Counted from the first letter of the stretch, positions 50,481 to 63,448 are shown. The stretch is 64,000 nucleotides of DNA from Utricularia gibba (GCA_002189035.1 CM007989.1:2232001-2296000); one strand, 5' to 3'. Numbers and translations are program-made. The notes: generated by a model from the letters alone, not told the origin.

Positions 50481-50818
50481 TCAAGCCACCAGAGTGACGA
50501 CGAGGAGCGCGGCAGCGCCGGCTGTAATAACGAATTCAAGCCTGGAGCCGGTAGACCCAGGCGCCGGCGCCGGCGCGGGCGCGATGGCAGGAGGGAGTGC
50601 AATAGACGGCGAGGGAGAGGGAGTTACCGGCGAAACAGAGGGAGGAAGTGGCAGAGGGGAAGGCCGGAAGGAGAAGGACTGACAGATGGAGTCGTAGTGT
50701 GCGGAATCGGCGACGGCGTAGGAGCAAGTGGTTGCGCCGGGGCAGGGGACGGCTGCGCCGCGGCGAATACTAAGATCGCCGCCGCTAGGCAGATGAAAAA
50801 AGCCCTAGAAATGGCCAT
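50481..50818 (-). CDS. AGP: Classical arabinogalactan protein, one-base frameshift
   Basis: Secreted, GPI-anchored cell-surface proteoglycan core. The N-terminal signal peptide is MAISRAFFICLAAAILVFA, followed by AQPSPAPAQPLAPTPSP, a Pro/Ala/Ser/Thr-rich region suited to arabinogalactan attachment. The C-terminal part in a second frame reads PPSVSPVTPSPSPSIALPP, then PAPAPAPGSTGSR and a hydrophobic GPI-signal tail ending ALLVVTLVA. The two frames join if one more base is present in the GGGG run 50656-50659 (plus strand), giving 112 residues. As written, the frame ends 64 residues in, before the GPI signal. The complementary fit of signal peptide and GPI tail strongly supports a single gene. 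Confidence 0.85.
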
Positions 50819-52311
50819 TGACGCTTGAACTTCACGCCAAAAGCAAAGGGTGGAGGGTTTTAGCGAGATGGCATGGTTTCAGTAACCGCTTTTTATAGAA
50901 GAAAGCTGGGACCGCGGCAATTCAGGAGCCGTGAGATGTGGGGATCTGCTTCATTTTTATCTACACCCAAAAAAATTTTTTTTGTCAAAAATAGTAAATA
51001 TTCTTTGCAAAATTATTTTTGCTAAAAACAGAATGAAAAACAATATAAAAGATTTTAGAACAACAAATTAGAGTAAAAAAATCGTATATTAAAAAATTAA
51101 ATAAATATAAAATATACAATTAATTGATTGGATCTAATATTTTTAAATATAATGTTTCATAAGCCTCTATCTTGGATGGTCTAGGTTTTGGCGGTAGGGG
51201 GAGGGGCGTGCCAAGGCGAATGCAGCCATGTTCATGTCCATAGACATGGCCCCGCAGGGTAGATGTATAATTTACAACAAAATACGTGGAGTCACATTGC
51301 CCATTTATTGTGCAAGATAAGGAAAGGAGAGAAAACCCCACTTGGGCTTTCAATGTCTATTATTGCGTCTACACCCATTCAGTTATTATTCATACAATTG
51401 TGTGTGTACCGTACGCTTCCATCCAAATATACAAATCAATTTTTAACAAAATATTAGTGTTTCTAAACACACGGACTAAAATATCTAGTATTTAATAAAC
51501 TTATAATTTTAAATTTATTCTCTCTTCATTATTTCTTAAATTTATTTGATTTGATTTTTATAAATTCTAATCTTTATCTATTAGTTATGTAAGAAAATTA
51601 AAAAAATTAATTTATGAAATTAAATTTAGAAATTATTGAAGTATTTTAATGAATAAATTAAAAAATATATACTATTAATTTTCGTATACCTCGAAATTTT
51701 ATTTATATAATAAATTTTATAAAATAATTTTATATTACTCAATAAAACAGTTTTATAATATTAAAATTTATTTTATTTTACATAATCTGAAACATAATTA
51801 TATAAAATACGAAACTAGTCATTTAATTCCTATGTGTTTTTTTTCAAAATTTAAATTCAAAGGAAGATTGATTGAAGGACGAGTCCATTGTTTAATTATA
51901 AACGGTCTCGTATTTCTTTGCAGAACACATAGAAAATAATGCATATATATTTATGGATCAAGTCCGAATTTCACCGTTTCAAATCGGGTTTTCGGATCGA
52001 ACTGAGTGTTATATTGCATTGGGTCGGGTTGTCCTTGGCTAGGGTTAGGGATGTAAAATAAAGATAAAAAAGAAACCATAAAACAGTGAAATAGTTTCAT
52101 GAAATAGTTGGGTTTCGGTTTAGGTTCATGAAAACTTTGACAACAGTAATTTGAAGGTACATTTCATTTGATTATAAGTGGAAACCCGTAGCTCACATAC
52201 TGTGCACTGGGGCCGAAAACCTAGATGTCTATATATATGTCCCGTGTGGTTCACTTGTTTGAGGCAAAAAAGCAAACAGCTGGCTGGGTCCGGAGATAAC
52301 GGAAGGCGGCT
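50819..52311. other. AGP promoter and upstream region of SABATH copy A
   Basis: From 50945 on it is a duplicated block (see repeat entry). 51480-51830 is strongly AT-rich. Small open stretches at 51120-51353 and 51263-51495 recur in the second copy only because the whole block is duplicated. Confidence 0.6.
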
Positions 52312-53990
52312 ATGGGGTTCGAGAGATTCTTCCACATGAACGGCGGTGAGGACGAGAAGAGCTACGCCAAGAACTCATCTTTTCAAGTGAGACTGCACGC
52401 ACTACCAAGAAAAAAGCAAACAAAGCTGTGTCCTCTGCTGCTATCTTCATGACTGTGCTCTATTTTCTTCTGCAGAAACATGTGATCTCTATTGTGTATC
52501 CCTTCGTCGCTTCAGCTCTCGCTGGCTGCTTTCGGAAGTCTCTCCCTGAAAGCATCGGGATAGCAGACCTGGGGTGCTCTTCGGGTACCAACAGCTTGAT
52601 GGTCGTCTCCAGGATCGTTAATGGGGTCCACGATCTGTGCTCGGAGAGAGGGATCACGACGGTGCCGGAGGTGAGAGTGGCATTGAATGATCTCATAACG
52701 AATGACTTCAACAGGGTTTTTACCTCGTTGCCTGAGTTCTACGAGAAGCTCTCAACCCAAAAAAACTGCTTCATCTCGGCCGTTCCGGGCTCCTTCTACG
52801 GCAGACTCTTTCCCAGCAACAGCTTACATTTCGTTCACTCATCCTTTAGCCTCCACTGGCTTTCTAAGGTAATACAAATGTGGGGCTAGTCTTTTACTCT
52901 ATCATAAACTCAATGCGTACTTGGTCTACTGGGACCCGGATTTGGAGCAGGTTCCCGAGGGGTTGACGGGTCCGGGTCTGAACAAGGGGAAAATCTACAT
53001 CTCGGATACAAGCCCGGAGTCTGCGTTCCAAGCATATCTGGCGCAGTTCGAATCGGACTTCTATGGCTTCATGAAGGCACGTGCGGAGGAGGTCGTTCCC
53101 GGTGGCAAAATGGTGCTGTATTTCATAGGCCGGAAAACGCCACGGCCGAGCATTGAGGGCGATGATAAGCTGGAAATCTTGTCACGCGCACTCATGAGTA
53201 TGGCCTCAGAGGTAAGCCTTAAAAACACCCGCAATCAAAAACAAAAAAAAAAGAACCCCAATCTCTCCAATCTCTTACAACATGAAACTGAAGTTTACAC
53301 ACTATTTGGCATACGCCTTGCAGGGCTTAATCAAGGATAAGGATGTCGACTCGTTCAACTATCCCTACTACGCCCCCAGCGTAGAAGAGGTGAAAAAGGT
53401 GATAGCAGAGGAAGGGTCCTTCGTCGCAGACGCCATCCAAGTAGAAGCAGTGGAATGGGAGAGGGAACTCGAGGCTTCTTCACGTGGTCGCATTATTTCC
53501 AGGACAGTGAGAGCGTCTAACGAGAGCATACTGGGGGCACACTTTGGATCTGACAACATGGACGAGCTGTACTCCAGAGTTCATAAGCTCATTGAAGAAG
53601 CTGAACCCAAGCCCTCGTACATTATGATCGTCTCGCTCACAAATCACAAGAGTCTGTGAGAGTGAAGCGAAATGCTGCTAGTAATGGATGATGCTGATCA
53701 GACCGGCCAACCTCCATGTGTGTTGAAATATCATGTTATGTGTTCTTCCCATTGCTCCTCTCTAAAAGAATTGAACAAATCATGCTGTGTGTTATCATGT
53801 GTGCTCGTGTGCATCAGAGTATCTCTATTGTTTGTTTTTTTTAATTTTTTCCTAATTTTCCAAATATCATGATTAAAACCTCCCATCTACTTTTTAAAGG
53901 TTACATCAATTCCCTATTCCACGCATTAAATTGTGCTATGGCGCATCCGACAGCAGCTACCCCGATATGCTCCATCTGTAACTCGAAGCA
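50945..53990 (+). repeat. Segmental tandem duplication, unit A
   Basis: Matches 58755-61793 at a constant offset of 7810 bp through exon 2 of the methyltransferase. By eye, 50945 to about 52755 is identical to the second unit, including introns and AT-rich promoter. After that, scattered substitutions and small indels appear. The left breakpoint lies 127 bp upstream of the AGP start codon. Confidence 0.9.
52312..53659 (+). CDS. SABATH carboxyl methyltransferase, copy A
   Basis: SAM-dependent O-methyltransferase of the salicylate/benzoate/jasmonate type, forming volatile methyl esters or methylated hormones. Exons: 52312-52386, 52476-52868, 52951-53211 and 53324-53659, giving 354 residues. 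Landmarks: [20 protein letters not shown], with the SYAKNS motif; the SAM-binding [12 protein letters not shown]; the substrate loop [15 protein letters not shown] then [52 protein letters not shown]; and NMDELYSRV. The acid substrate cannot be assigned by eye. All exons are in frame. The copy lies in a duplicated block. Confidence 0.92.
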
Positions 53991-54094
53991 TTGTGCAGCG
54001 ATGATGTGGGACCCGGGTGCATCGTGAAGGTGGGCCAGTGAGGCGCAGTTTGGATGCCGAATGTGGGGTAGCGGATCCGGTGATGGATTGGTGT
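53991..54094. repeat. Empty-site homologue of the insertion in unit B
   Basis: Starting at GAAGCATTGTGCAGCG, this continues the homology to unit B, whose counterpart is at 62799-62873. Here the target GAAGCATTG is present once, with no insertion. Unit A has about 30 extra bases within this stretch. Confidence 0.75.
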
Positions 54095-57000
54095 ATTTTT
54101 ACTGTTGGAAGTTACGGGGATATGGATAGGTATATTACAAAAGTAGCCATTATTTTTGAACTATGTAATAAAAATATACATGGTATATATAAAATATTAG
54201 GTATAGTAGGCGTGAGAGAAAGATGACCAATTTTCTAAATGATCTGATAAAGATAATTTTGAGTGATTTCGGAGTGGATTCTGGAAGGTGGTCCTTGGAG
54301 CTCCGGGAGTGGACCGACGGTTGTGTGATTGGGTTTGGCCACGATGGTCGTAGGAAACCGCTGCCAATCCCACTGTCTGTCCGCCCGGCGCGTCTCTTGC
54401 TGGCGATGATACGCTTATTGCTGTACCCATGAGTTCCATTTGGGAAACTTAAACCCTATTTCGGCTTGAAATCCAACCGCAGATTGAAAATGAAAACAAA
54501 ATCTCTTGGTTTACAAGGCACCATATGAGTTAGGTGTAGGATTTTAAGATACGAGAACAAATAATTATATATCAAGATTTGAAATGAAATATTTAAGTAA
54601 ATAAAAGAATTACAAATCGATTGAGCATATATTAATTATTTGATCTATTGGATTCTTATGTGTTTGAATGGGCTGGGCCAGATGATGCATTCAACGGCCC
54701 ATTTAGTAATGGGCCTTATGTGTTTGTCGGAGAATTGTATTGAATATTTCATCTAATGTGCCTAGGCCCATTCAGGAATAGAGTAAAAAAGTGGCCCTGA
54801 TCGTGAGACACACCACATCAGTGATCAGTTAGTTATCTGGTATTCAGAGAAGTTGACGGTTGTCGCAGATACGGAGATGAGCTGCCCGCTGGAAATGGAG
54901 AGTTGCGACTGAGCGGTGAAAGTCAGACTGGTCGGAAGTCACAGAGAGAGTCTGTCAGTAGTAGAAGAAGAAAAGGTGTTATTCCGAAGCGTTTTGGGGC
55001 ATGCGCTCTCCTTTTTATTCAACAGGCGGTGGAAGTGTGAAGCTGTAGAGGGCTCGGCTATCAGCCTTACGGAATTGGGCTTCACGGTTAGCTAGCCACG
55101 TCCCTTAATGGAGCAACGTCTCGTGGAGCAGACAAAGTTTTTGACAGGAAATAATGTCTGTTTGTAGAGGTGATTCTTCTTGGAAGAATTGAGTTCTGTT
55201 AAGCTAAGGGTATGTATTACCATACCTAATGATAAATATTCTTAGCTTAAAAAGATCAGACTGCAAGGATTTAATCTGGTTGTCTGTGCATGTGTTTTCC
55301 AGATGAGTGCCAAGTGTATGTTGCTGCAGTGAGTATGAGCTGTTTTTGCTCATTGTATGCACTGTTGGAAAATTTGGGGAGTGACCCTAGACCAGTAGAT
55401 TTCCAGTTTCAGGGTTTTTAACTGCCTAAATTCTGTGTCTTTACTGCCTGTTTGCTGCTAAGAATCAGTCCATTAAGCTTTGCTTGGCAATAGCAACGAA
55501 TTCAAAACCCCCCACAAACTGATAACACCAAAACACATCTTTTCACAAGTGCTAACGTATAAATATACATTTCTAGCATTCTTCCCCCTTGAACGAAGTT
55601 GCAAATGGCAGCAATTTCTGTAGAGACGGGTTTGTTACAGAAAATGCATTCATATCCGGTTGATGGATCTCTTGAATGCTCATTAAAGCAGAATGCCCAT
55701 TTCCTCTTATAATCCTTTTCTCTTTTTTTTTAAACTGTAACTAATGTTATTTATTTATATTTGAATTCTCATGAGGAATTTTTCACCGTTAAAACATAAT
55801 AAAAAAGAATATTTACTGATTAAAAAAACAATGTTATTTACTAGTGACAGTGGACTCTGTTGCATCATGGATGATGCCCTAACACCTGGCATATGAGCAG
55901 CCTCCCATACCTTCAATAATTCAATCCAACATGTGGTCCGTACGGATGGCAGTTAACTTTTATTTTTTGTAATATTTAATGCTCAAAATTAAAAATCGCA
56001 ATTGAGAATTTCAGATGTTTCATAATGTAAAACATTGTCCCTTGATGCTGCTCTTTTTCCGTATAATAATCGCTGGCTTTTTTTATTAATAATAAATATT
56101 ATTTATTGAACTTGTGCACGTGAACAAACAATAAGCCACGTGAACAGCTGGGTCGTACATTCAATATTGATTGACTTAAATATATAGAGATTCCTAAAGT
56201 GTTTGTGGAAGGTTAGGAATAGTTACTATTGTTGCTTTAATAATCTACCTTCTCAAATCTACACATTAAATCCTCGAAATTAGACGAGTATCGAAACTTG
56301 AATCATTAACCTCGTTTAATATTTATATTTTATACGTTTTTTAATAACATTTTTTCAAGTTCTAACTTTTAAAATGTGTGTTAATACATGAATTTAAATA
56401 TGATTTTTTGGAAGATGGGCTATCAACCACACACCTTTGTGGCTATAAAAAAAACATAATTTTTCAACTACAATGCATTAAATTGGGAACGGAATCCATG
56501 TCATAAAAAAACATTATCTCAACTCCCAGCCGACATCGTGCCTCCTTCCCTAGCGCACGTGCCTATAAACACACCTTTGTGTACGTGGATTCTTTTGGTT
56601 TACTATCTACTCATTCTGGGGCCGGTTCGACCGGGGAGAAGCCAGTACAGTCATACCTTGATATGTCTTGTCTTCACGGCAGTAGTTCCCTTTTTTCCCC
56701 CTATTTTTACGTGCTGGACGGCAGGAGTGACAAGCATTGTTCCGACAACTTCCATTTTTTTGCGTGTGTTTGTGTTTTCTTTTGGTAGGAAGGGTGGTTG
56801 TGGTGTATAAAAAGTCCACAGAGTGGACAACTTACATCGTCGTCCATTACACTGAGTGGTTGAACAACAATAATGTTGCGGCAACAACAAAGTCTGGTTG
56901 CATTTTACGAGGCGCAGGAAAAAAAGATAATGATAAAAGAGGATATTACAAAAATGCCCACATTATTTTAAGTCAGTTAGAAAATTGAACATTGTATATG

Positions 57001-57448
57001 TAAAAATTTGATCATAATATATGATAGAAAAAGATTCGATAATCACTTTTCTAAATGACTCTAATAAAAATCGGGTCTATTTTGGAAACAACCATTAATT
57101 ATATCACAATCTTTGTATAATTTATAAATTTGATCTCCTTTTTCTTTGTGTTTGAAAAAAATAACAACTTTTAATGTAATTTTTTTATCTTAATATGTTG
57201 CTGAAAAGCAATAATGATCTCAATATCTTCATTTTTTCTCGCGACCAGTACTTTGAAAACTTTCAACACTTTTCGTCGCAGGATTCAAATAGATTGATAC
57301 TTAGTTTAAGAGAAATGCATATATAGAATAATTGAATTCAAATCGATGAACGTAATACCTTTAAATATCTTCAACAGTTAATCATTTTAAAAGTATTACA
57401 GAAAAAGTGGACGTCATACTTATCGTCTCTGAAATTTAAGACTTTTGA
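54095..57448. other. Non-coding spacer between SABATH copies, left part
   Basis: No recognised gene. 54130-54200 resembles AT-rich transposon termini. 54640-55560 is GC-richer and looks repeat-derived, but no LTR ends or primer binding site were found. 55600-57448 is AT-rich with small open stretches of no known family. Confidence 0.4.
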
Positions 57449-57955
57449 GGGCACGTTTGGTGGGGATGGTTACACTAGTTTTATCGGGTTTGGTTTAATA
57501 TTATACTTATTTGGTAGAGTATATTAGTTTAACACCAGGTTAAATTAAACACCAATTTTCCTGGTTTTATGAGTTTAAATTAAACCCATCCTCCTAGTAG
57601 GTTTAAAATAAACAAGATGACACACATGACACAGATAATGTTATAACAAGACATCAACGAGGAGACCAGCTTTTAGGTTCGTTCTAACAAAAACTAGGGT
57701 TTGTTGTCATAGAAGATGCCGCTAAAACCACTCCTGAGTTGAGTTCTCCTTGATTTTCACAGGCGGGCGGCACTGCATCAGCTCCCTCCGCCCCCTCCGC
57801 CTCCGGGCGATTCTCCGGCCACCTCCCCTCAATGTCACAGGCGTCCACGCGGGAGGCATTACTTGGACAGACATCAATGGTTGTGACAGATAAATTATCT
57901 ATTATTCCATGATAATGCTATTGCACGGACTGTCTCGTTGCACCCACCAAACGTC
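57449..57955. mobile_element. MITE-like element (PIF/Harbinger Tourist type suspected)
   Basis: The left end GGCACGTTTGGTGGGGAT (57449 on) and the right end GCACCCACCAAACGTCG (57940 on) form an inverted repeat with core ACGTTTGGTGGG. The interior encodes no transposase. It contains a GC-rich Pro/Ser-coding-like stretch (57760-57840) that may be captured gene sequence. Superfamily is inferred from the terminal sequence; the target duplication was not resolved. Confidence 0.55.
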
Positions 57956-58754
57956 GACGCAGCAGGTTTTTTTTAATGAAAATATTTTTTTATTCCCAAT
58001 GTGTGTTTTTCTGTACTAAACTATATAATATCATATCTTCATTTGGCACGAGGGTAACTGCCCACCCGCCAGCTACACTAATTGATTCCTAATTGCTATG
58101 CTATCGACGGATAGAAGCCCTAAAAAAAGTTTTTTTTTCTCTGCATTTTATCGTTCGAGTTGATTTCATACACCCCACATTGTGTAATAATGAGGATAAA
58201 CAAATCCGAGTTGGCCTTTATTTTAATTCCTCAGCAATAACACACACGTCAGCTGCACATTTTTATATGTCTATGCTGATGATGCTATAATAATCTATAT
58301 GCCCAATCTAAACCTGCACTAGGGTCACTGACACACCGTTATTACATATGGTATGTAAAATCGAATACAAAGCACTAAAGTTAAATAAAATACTTCCAAA
58401 AGTGAACCCAAAACCATCTATGAGTGTTTTAAAAATAGATTCAATTCATTCTCCAGTTTAGTAACTGTTTTGAATTGAATATTCTTTTTATAAAAAATGA
58501 AAATAATTATCTAAGTTCAATATGATAATGTTATGAAAAAATTATTTTTGAGCATCAAAAATATTAATTGATAATAAAGCTCATAATGAAATAACCACAC
58601 ATAATTAGATAATGATACTCAACATAGTTAAAACAAAAATCAAACTCAACTATTTGATACAGAGACCGGGTGCTTGAGCTTGAAAAATACTTTTGAGAAT
58701 CTGATGGAAAAAATATAAATGAAAATTAGAAGTAGCAATTTTCTTATTTTTATT
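57956..58754. other. AT-rich spacer between MITE and duplication unit B
   Basis: No gene or clear element seen. Confidence 0.5.
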
Positions 58755-61700
58755 TCTGCTTCATTTTTATCTACACCCAAAAAAATTTTTTTTGTCAAAA
58801 ATAGTAAATATTCTTTGCAAAATTATTTTTGCTAAAAACAGAATGAAAAACAATATAAAAGATTTTAGAACAACAAATTAGAGTAAAAAAATCGTATATT
58901 AAAAAATTAAATAAATATAAAATATACAATTAATTGATTGGATCTAATATTTTTAAATATAATGTTTCATAAGCCTCTATCTTGGATGGTCTAGGTTTTG
59001 GCGGTAGGGGGAGGGGCGTGCCAAGGCGAATGCAGCCATGTTCATGTCCATAGACATGGCCCCGCAGGGTAGATGTATAATTTACAACAAAATACGTGGA
59101 GTCACATTGCCCATTTATTGTGCAAGATAAGGAAAGGAGAGAAAACCCCACTTGGGCTTTCAATGTCTATTATTGCGTCTACACCCATTCAGTTATTATT
59201 CATACAATTGTGTGTGTACCGTACGCTTCCATCCAAATATACAAATCAATTTTTAACAAAATATTAGTGTTTCTAAACACACGGACTAAAATATCTAGTA
59301 TTTAATAAACTTATAATTTTAAATTTATTCTCTCTTCATTATTTCTTAAATTTATTTGATTTGATTTTTATAAATTCTAATCTTTATCTATTAGTTATGT
59401 AAGAAAATTAAAAAAATTAATTTATGAAATTAAATTTAGAAATTATTGAAGTATTTTAATGAATAAATTAAAAAATATATACTATTAATTTTCGTATACC
59501 TCGAAATTTTATTTATATAATAAATTTTATAAAATAATTTTATATTACTCAATAAAACAGTTTTATAATATTAAAATTTATTTTATTTTACATAATCTGA
59601 AACATAATTATATAAAATACGAAACTAGTCATTTAATTCCTATGTGTTTTTTTTCAAAATTTAAATTCAAAGGAAGATTGATTGAAGGACGAGTCCATTG
59701 TTTAATTATAAACGGTCTCGTATTTCTTTGCAGAACACATAGAAAATAATGCATATATATTTATGGATCAAGTCCGAATTTCACCGTTTCAAATCGGGTT
59801 TTCGGATCGAACTGAGTGTTATATTGCATTGGGTCGGGTTGTCCTTGGCTAGGGTTAGGGATGTAAAATAAAGATAAAAAAGAAACCATAAAACAGTGAA
59901 ATAGTTTCATGAAATAGTTGGGTTTCGGTTTAGGTTCATGAAAACTTTGACAACAGTAATTTGAAGGTACATTTCATTTGATTATAAGTGGAAACCCGTA
60001 GCTCACATACTGTGCACTGGGGCCGAAAACCTAGATGTCTATATATATGTCCCGTGTGGTTCACTTGTTTGAGGCAAAAAAGCAAACAGCTGGCTGGGTC
60101 CGGAGATAACGGAAGGCGGCTATGGGGTTCGAGAGATTCTTCCACATGAACGGCGGTGAGGACGAGAAGAGCTACGCCAAGAACTCATCTTTTCAAGTGA
60201 GACTGCACGCACTACCAAGAAAAAAGCAAACAAAGCTGTGTCCTCTGCTGCTATCTTCATGACTGTGCTCTATTTTCTTCTGCAGAAACATGTGATCTCT
60301 ATTGTGTATCCCTTCGTCGCTTCAGCTCTCGCTGGCTGCTTTCGGAAGTCTCTCCCTGAAAGCATCGGGATAGCAGACCTGGGGTGCTCTTCGGGTACCA
60401 ACAGCTTGATGGTCGTCTCCAGGATCGTTAATGGGGTCCACGATCTGTGCTCGGAGAGAGGGATCACGACGGTGCCGGAGGTGAGAGTGGCATTGAATGA
60501 TCTCATAACGAATGACTTCAACAGGGTTTTTACCTCGTTGCCTGAGTTCTACGAGAAGCTCTCAACCCCAAAAAACTGCTTCATCTCCGCCGTTGCGGGC
60601 TCCTTCTACGGCAGACTCTTTCCTAGCAACAGCTTACATTTCGTTCACTCATCCTTTAGCCTCCACTGGCTTTCTAAGGTAATGCAAATGTTGGGCAAGT
60701 CTTTTACTCTGTCATAAACTCAATGCGTACTTGGTCGGTCTACTGGAACCCGAATCTGGAGCAGGTTCCCGAGGGGTTGACGGGTCCGGGTCAGAACAAG
60801 GGGGAAATCCACATATCGGATACAAGCCCGGAGTCTGTGTTCCAAGCATATCTGGCGCAGTTCGAATCAGACTTCTATGGCTTCGTGAAGGCACGCGCCG
60901 AGGAGGTCGTCCCCGGTGGCAAAATGGTGCTGTATTTTGTAGGCCGGAAAACGCCACAGCCGAGCATTGAGGGAGATGATAAGATAGAACTCTTGTCACG
61001 CGCACTCATGAGTATGGCCACAGAGGTAAGCCTTAAAAACACCCACAATCGAAAAAAAATAAAAAAGATACCCAATCTCTTGCAACATGAAACTGAAGGT
61101 TACACACCACTTGGCATACGCCTTGCAGGGCTTAATCAAGGAGAAGGATATTGACTCATTCAACTATCCCTACTACGCCCCCAGCGTAGAAGAGGTGCAA
61201 AAGGTGATAGCAGAGGAAGGCTCCTTTGTCGCAGACGCGGTCCAAGTAGAAGCAGTGGAATGGGAGAGGGAACTCGAGGCTTCTTCACGTGCTGGCATCA
61301 TTTCCAGGACCGTGAGAGCGTCTAACGAGAGCATACTGGGGGCACACTTTGGATCTGACAACATGGACGAGCTGTACTCCAGGCTGCATAAGCTCATTGA
61401 CGAAGCTGAACCCAAGCCCTCGTACATTATGATCGTCTCGCTCACAAATCACAAGAGTCTGTGAGAGTGAAGCGAAATGCTGCTAGTAATGGATGATGCG
61501 GATCAGACCGGCCAACCTCCATGTGTGTTGAAATATCATGTTATGTGTTCTTCCCATTGCTCCTCTCTAAAAGAGTTGAACAAATCATGCTGTGTGTTAT
61601 CATGTGTGCTCGTGTGCATCAGAGTATCTGTATTGTTTTTTTTTTTTAATTTATTCCTAATTTTCCAAATATCATGATTAAAACCTCCCATCTACTTTTT

Positions 61701-61793
61701 GAAAGTTACATTAATGCCCCTACCCCACGCATTAAATTGTGATATGGCGCATCCCACAGCAGCTACCCCGATAGGCTCCAACTGTACGAGCTC
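58755..61793 (+). repeat. Segmental tandem duplication, unit B
   Basis: Second copy of 50945-53990. The 5' 1.8 kb appears identical to unit A, while the 3' 1.2 kb is diverged. The homology resumes at 62799 beyond a 996-bp insertion. Confidence 0.9.
60122..61464 (+). CDS. SABATH carboxyl methyltransferase, copy B
   Basis: Tandem paralogue of the upstream methyltransferase, also 354 residues. Exons: 60122-60196, 60286-60678, 60765-61025 and 61129-61464. Exon 1 and most of exon 2 encode the same residues as copy A. Differences start late in exon 2 ([20 protein letters not shown] against [20 protein letters not shown]). They continue through exon 3 ([36 protein letters not shown]) and exon 4 ([15 protein letters not shown]). 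The P-to-A change in AVPGSFYGR affects a residue next to the substrate pocket in this family, so substrate preference might differ; this is inference. All splice junctions are intact. Confidence 0.92.
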
Positions 61794-62054
61794 GAAGCAT
61801 TGGGCTTCGTTGACTGAATGACTCACTGTAAAAAAAACAGGTTTGCGCAATACCCACTATTCTAAAAGTATTGGCCAAATAACCATCTTTTGATTTTTTT
61901 TATTAATATGTATATAAATATATTAAATAAATAATATTTATATGTATATAATAACAAAAATTAAAAATAATTATTATTATAAAAACATAAACATAGAAAC
62001 AACAAATAATTCAATAAAAATTATTTGAGATAATGTTTTTAAAAATGTAATTAA

Positions 62055-62090
<36 letters not shown>

Positions 62091-62807
62091 ATATAAATAT
62101 ATGTTATTCAAAGTTTTAATTTTGATTTCAAATTAATTCAATAATTTATGAATTGTAAAATCAAAATTTTTTTACAAAAACATGTCTTTACTATAATCAT
62201 AACTTACATCTATAACAAATACATGGTATAATCATATATCGTTTTAACTATGGATTACATAGATATGAATTAAATAATAAATATTTATAATTTAATTTAT
62301 TACATGTGATTTATGTACATATAAGTGTAACATATGCTTTAGTTTATTTATTTAAATTGTATTTTATTAAATATCTGATTTATAATGGAATTTATGTAAT
62401 TGATTTATGCATAAAATTTTTAAATATTATACTTAATTTAACAAAATTGTATGTAACATAATTTATAAAATTTATTAAAAATATAATAATAAGATAGAAT
62501 TATTGATCAGATTATTATTTAAAAACAATATTTCTATAAATGTATTAATAAATTCAATTGAAAATATAACAAAATAAATTAAAATTTATTTGAAAAAATA
62601 TTTGTATAAAAATATTTTTGTAAATGCATGTATTTATTTTTCATATATTATTCATATGTATTTTTTTATTATTTTTTCGTATAAAAACTAAAGGTATTCA
62701 ACAAATAAAACAAAAAGTTGGAGTATTATACAAAAAAAGTGAAAAGTCAGATTCATCAAAGGAGATTTTTACAGTGGTGTATTCTACCAAATTAATCGGA
62801 AGCATTG
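61794..62807. mobile_element. 996-bp insertion flanked by 9-bp target duplication
   Basis: GAAGCATTG occurs at 61794-61802 and again at 62799-62807. Unit A has it once at the corresponding place, so 61803-62798 is an insertion into unit B. A 9-bp duplication fits a Mutator-like element; hAT would give 8. CACTGTAAAAA occurs inverted near both ends (about 61826 and 62770), a possible short terminal repeat. The interior is AT-rich, non-coding, and holds an (AT)15 tract at 62057-62086. Confidence 0.7.
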
Positions 62808-63448
62808 TGCAGCGGTGTGGGACCCGGGTGCATTGTGAAGGTGGGGTAGCGGATCCGGTGACGGTTTGGTGTAGATCTGGGGTTAGGTGGGTATTGTGCT
62901 GCACGAGTTCTTCAATTCTGCTGCCTGATGCTGTCTTCTTTATTTCGAAAAACGCAGAGCCGGTCCCGTGAAATCCAACAACCACACTTAAGAGTTGCAC
63001 ATCGTCCAGAGGCATGGAATCAATACGCCAACTTCCAACATTTTTTTTAATCCGTCTGAAGTGTAGCACATGCTTGCGCAGTGATACACTCGATAACCCT
63101 AATCGTGACATTGCAGTTCGATGATGTGCTGCGACCCAGAGCCGCTGCCCGCCGCAGGCCGATCCATAGACGAAGGGCCCCCACCCAACTGGAACAACCA
63201 AGCCGTCCACATCAGGATTACTTTAGGATCATACACTAATTTCGTGTGGGCCGACACCTTACTGGTAAACAGGCTGTTTTCTTTGATTGTGTTTACTTTG
63301 GTTGAGTGAAGTGACCATATATTAAAATATGAATTGTACTTAATATTTTTTAATGTGATTTATGTTTATTATGTAATTGAATTTCAATAAGGTACGCCTG
63401 AATACTGTCTTCATCTACGTGCCTTGATGCAAACTCCCAATGACTTTA
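62808..63448. other. Spacer beyond unit B
   Basis: The first 70 bases are the tail of the duplication. The remainder (62880-63300) is GC-richer with open frames on both strands but no recognisable protein. Confidence 0.4.

Noticed and set aside
51120-51495. Small open frames identical in both SABATH units (also 58930-59305)
   Set aside because: Identity reflects the recent block duplication, including non-coding DNA, so it is not evidence of coding selection.
54640-55560. Possible solo LTR between the SABATH genes
   Set aside because: No TG...CA pair with target duplication, no primer site and no resemblance to the LTR at 63449; left as unclassified.
62698-63210. 170-codon minus-strand open frame near the right end
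   Set aside because: It crosses the border of the 996-bp insertion and duplicated sequence and matches no family; chance frame.
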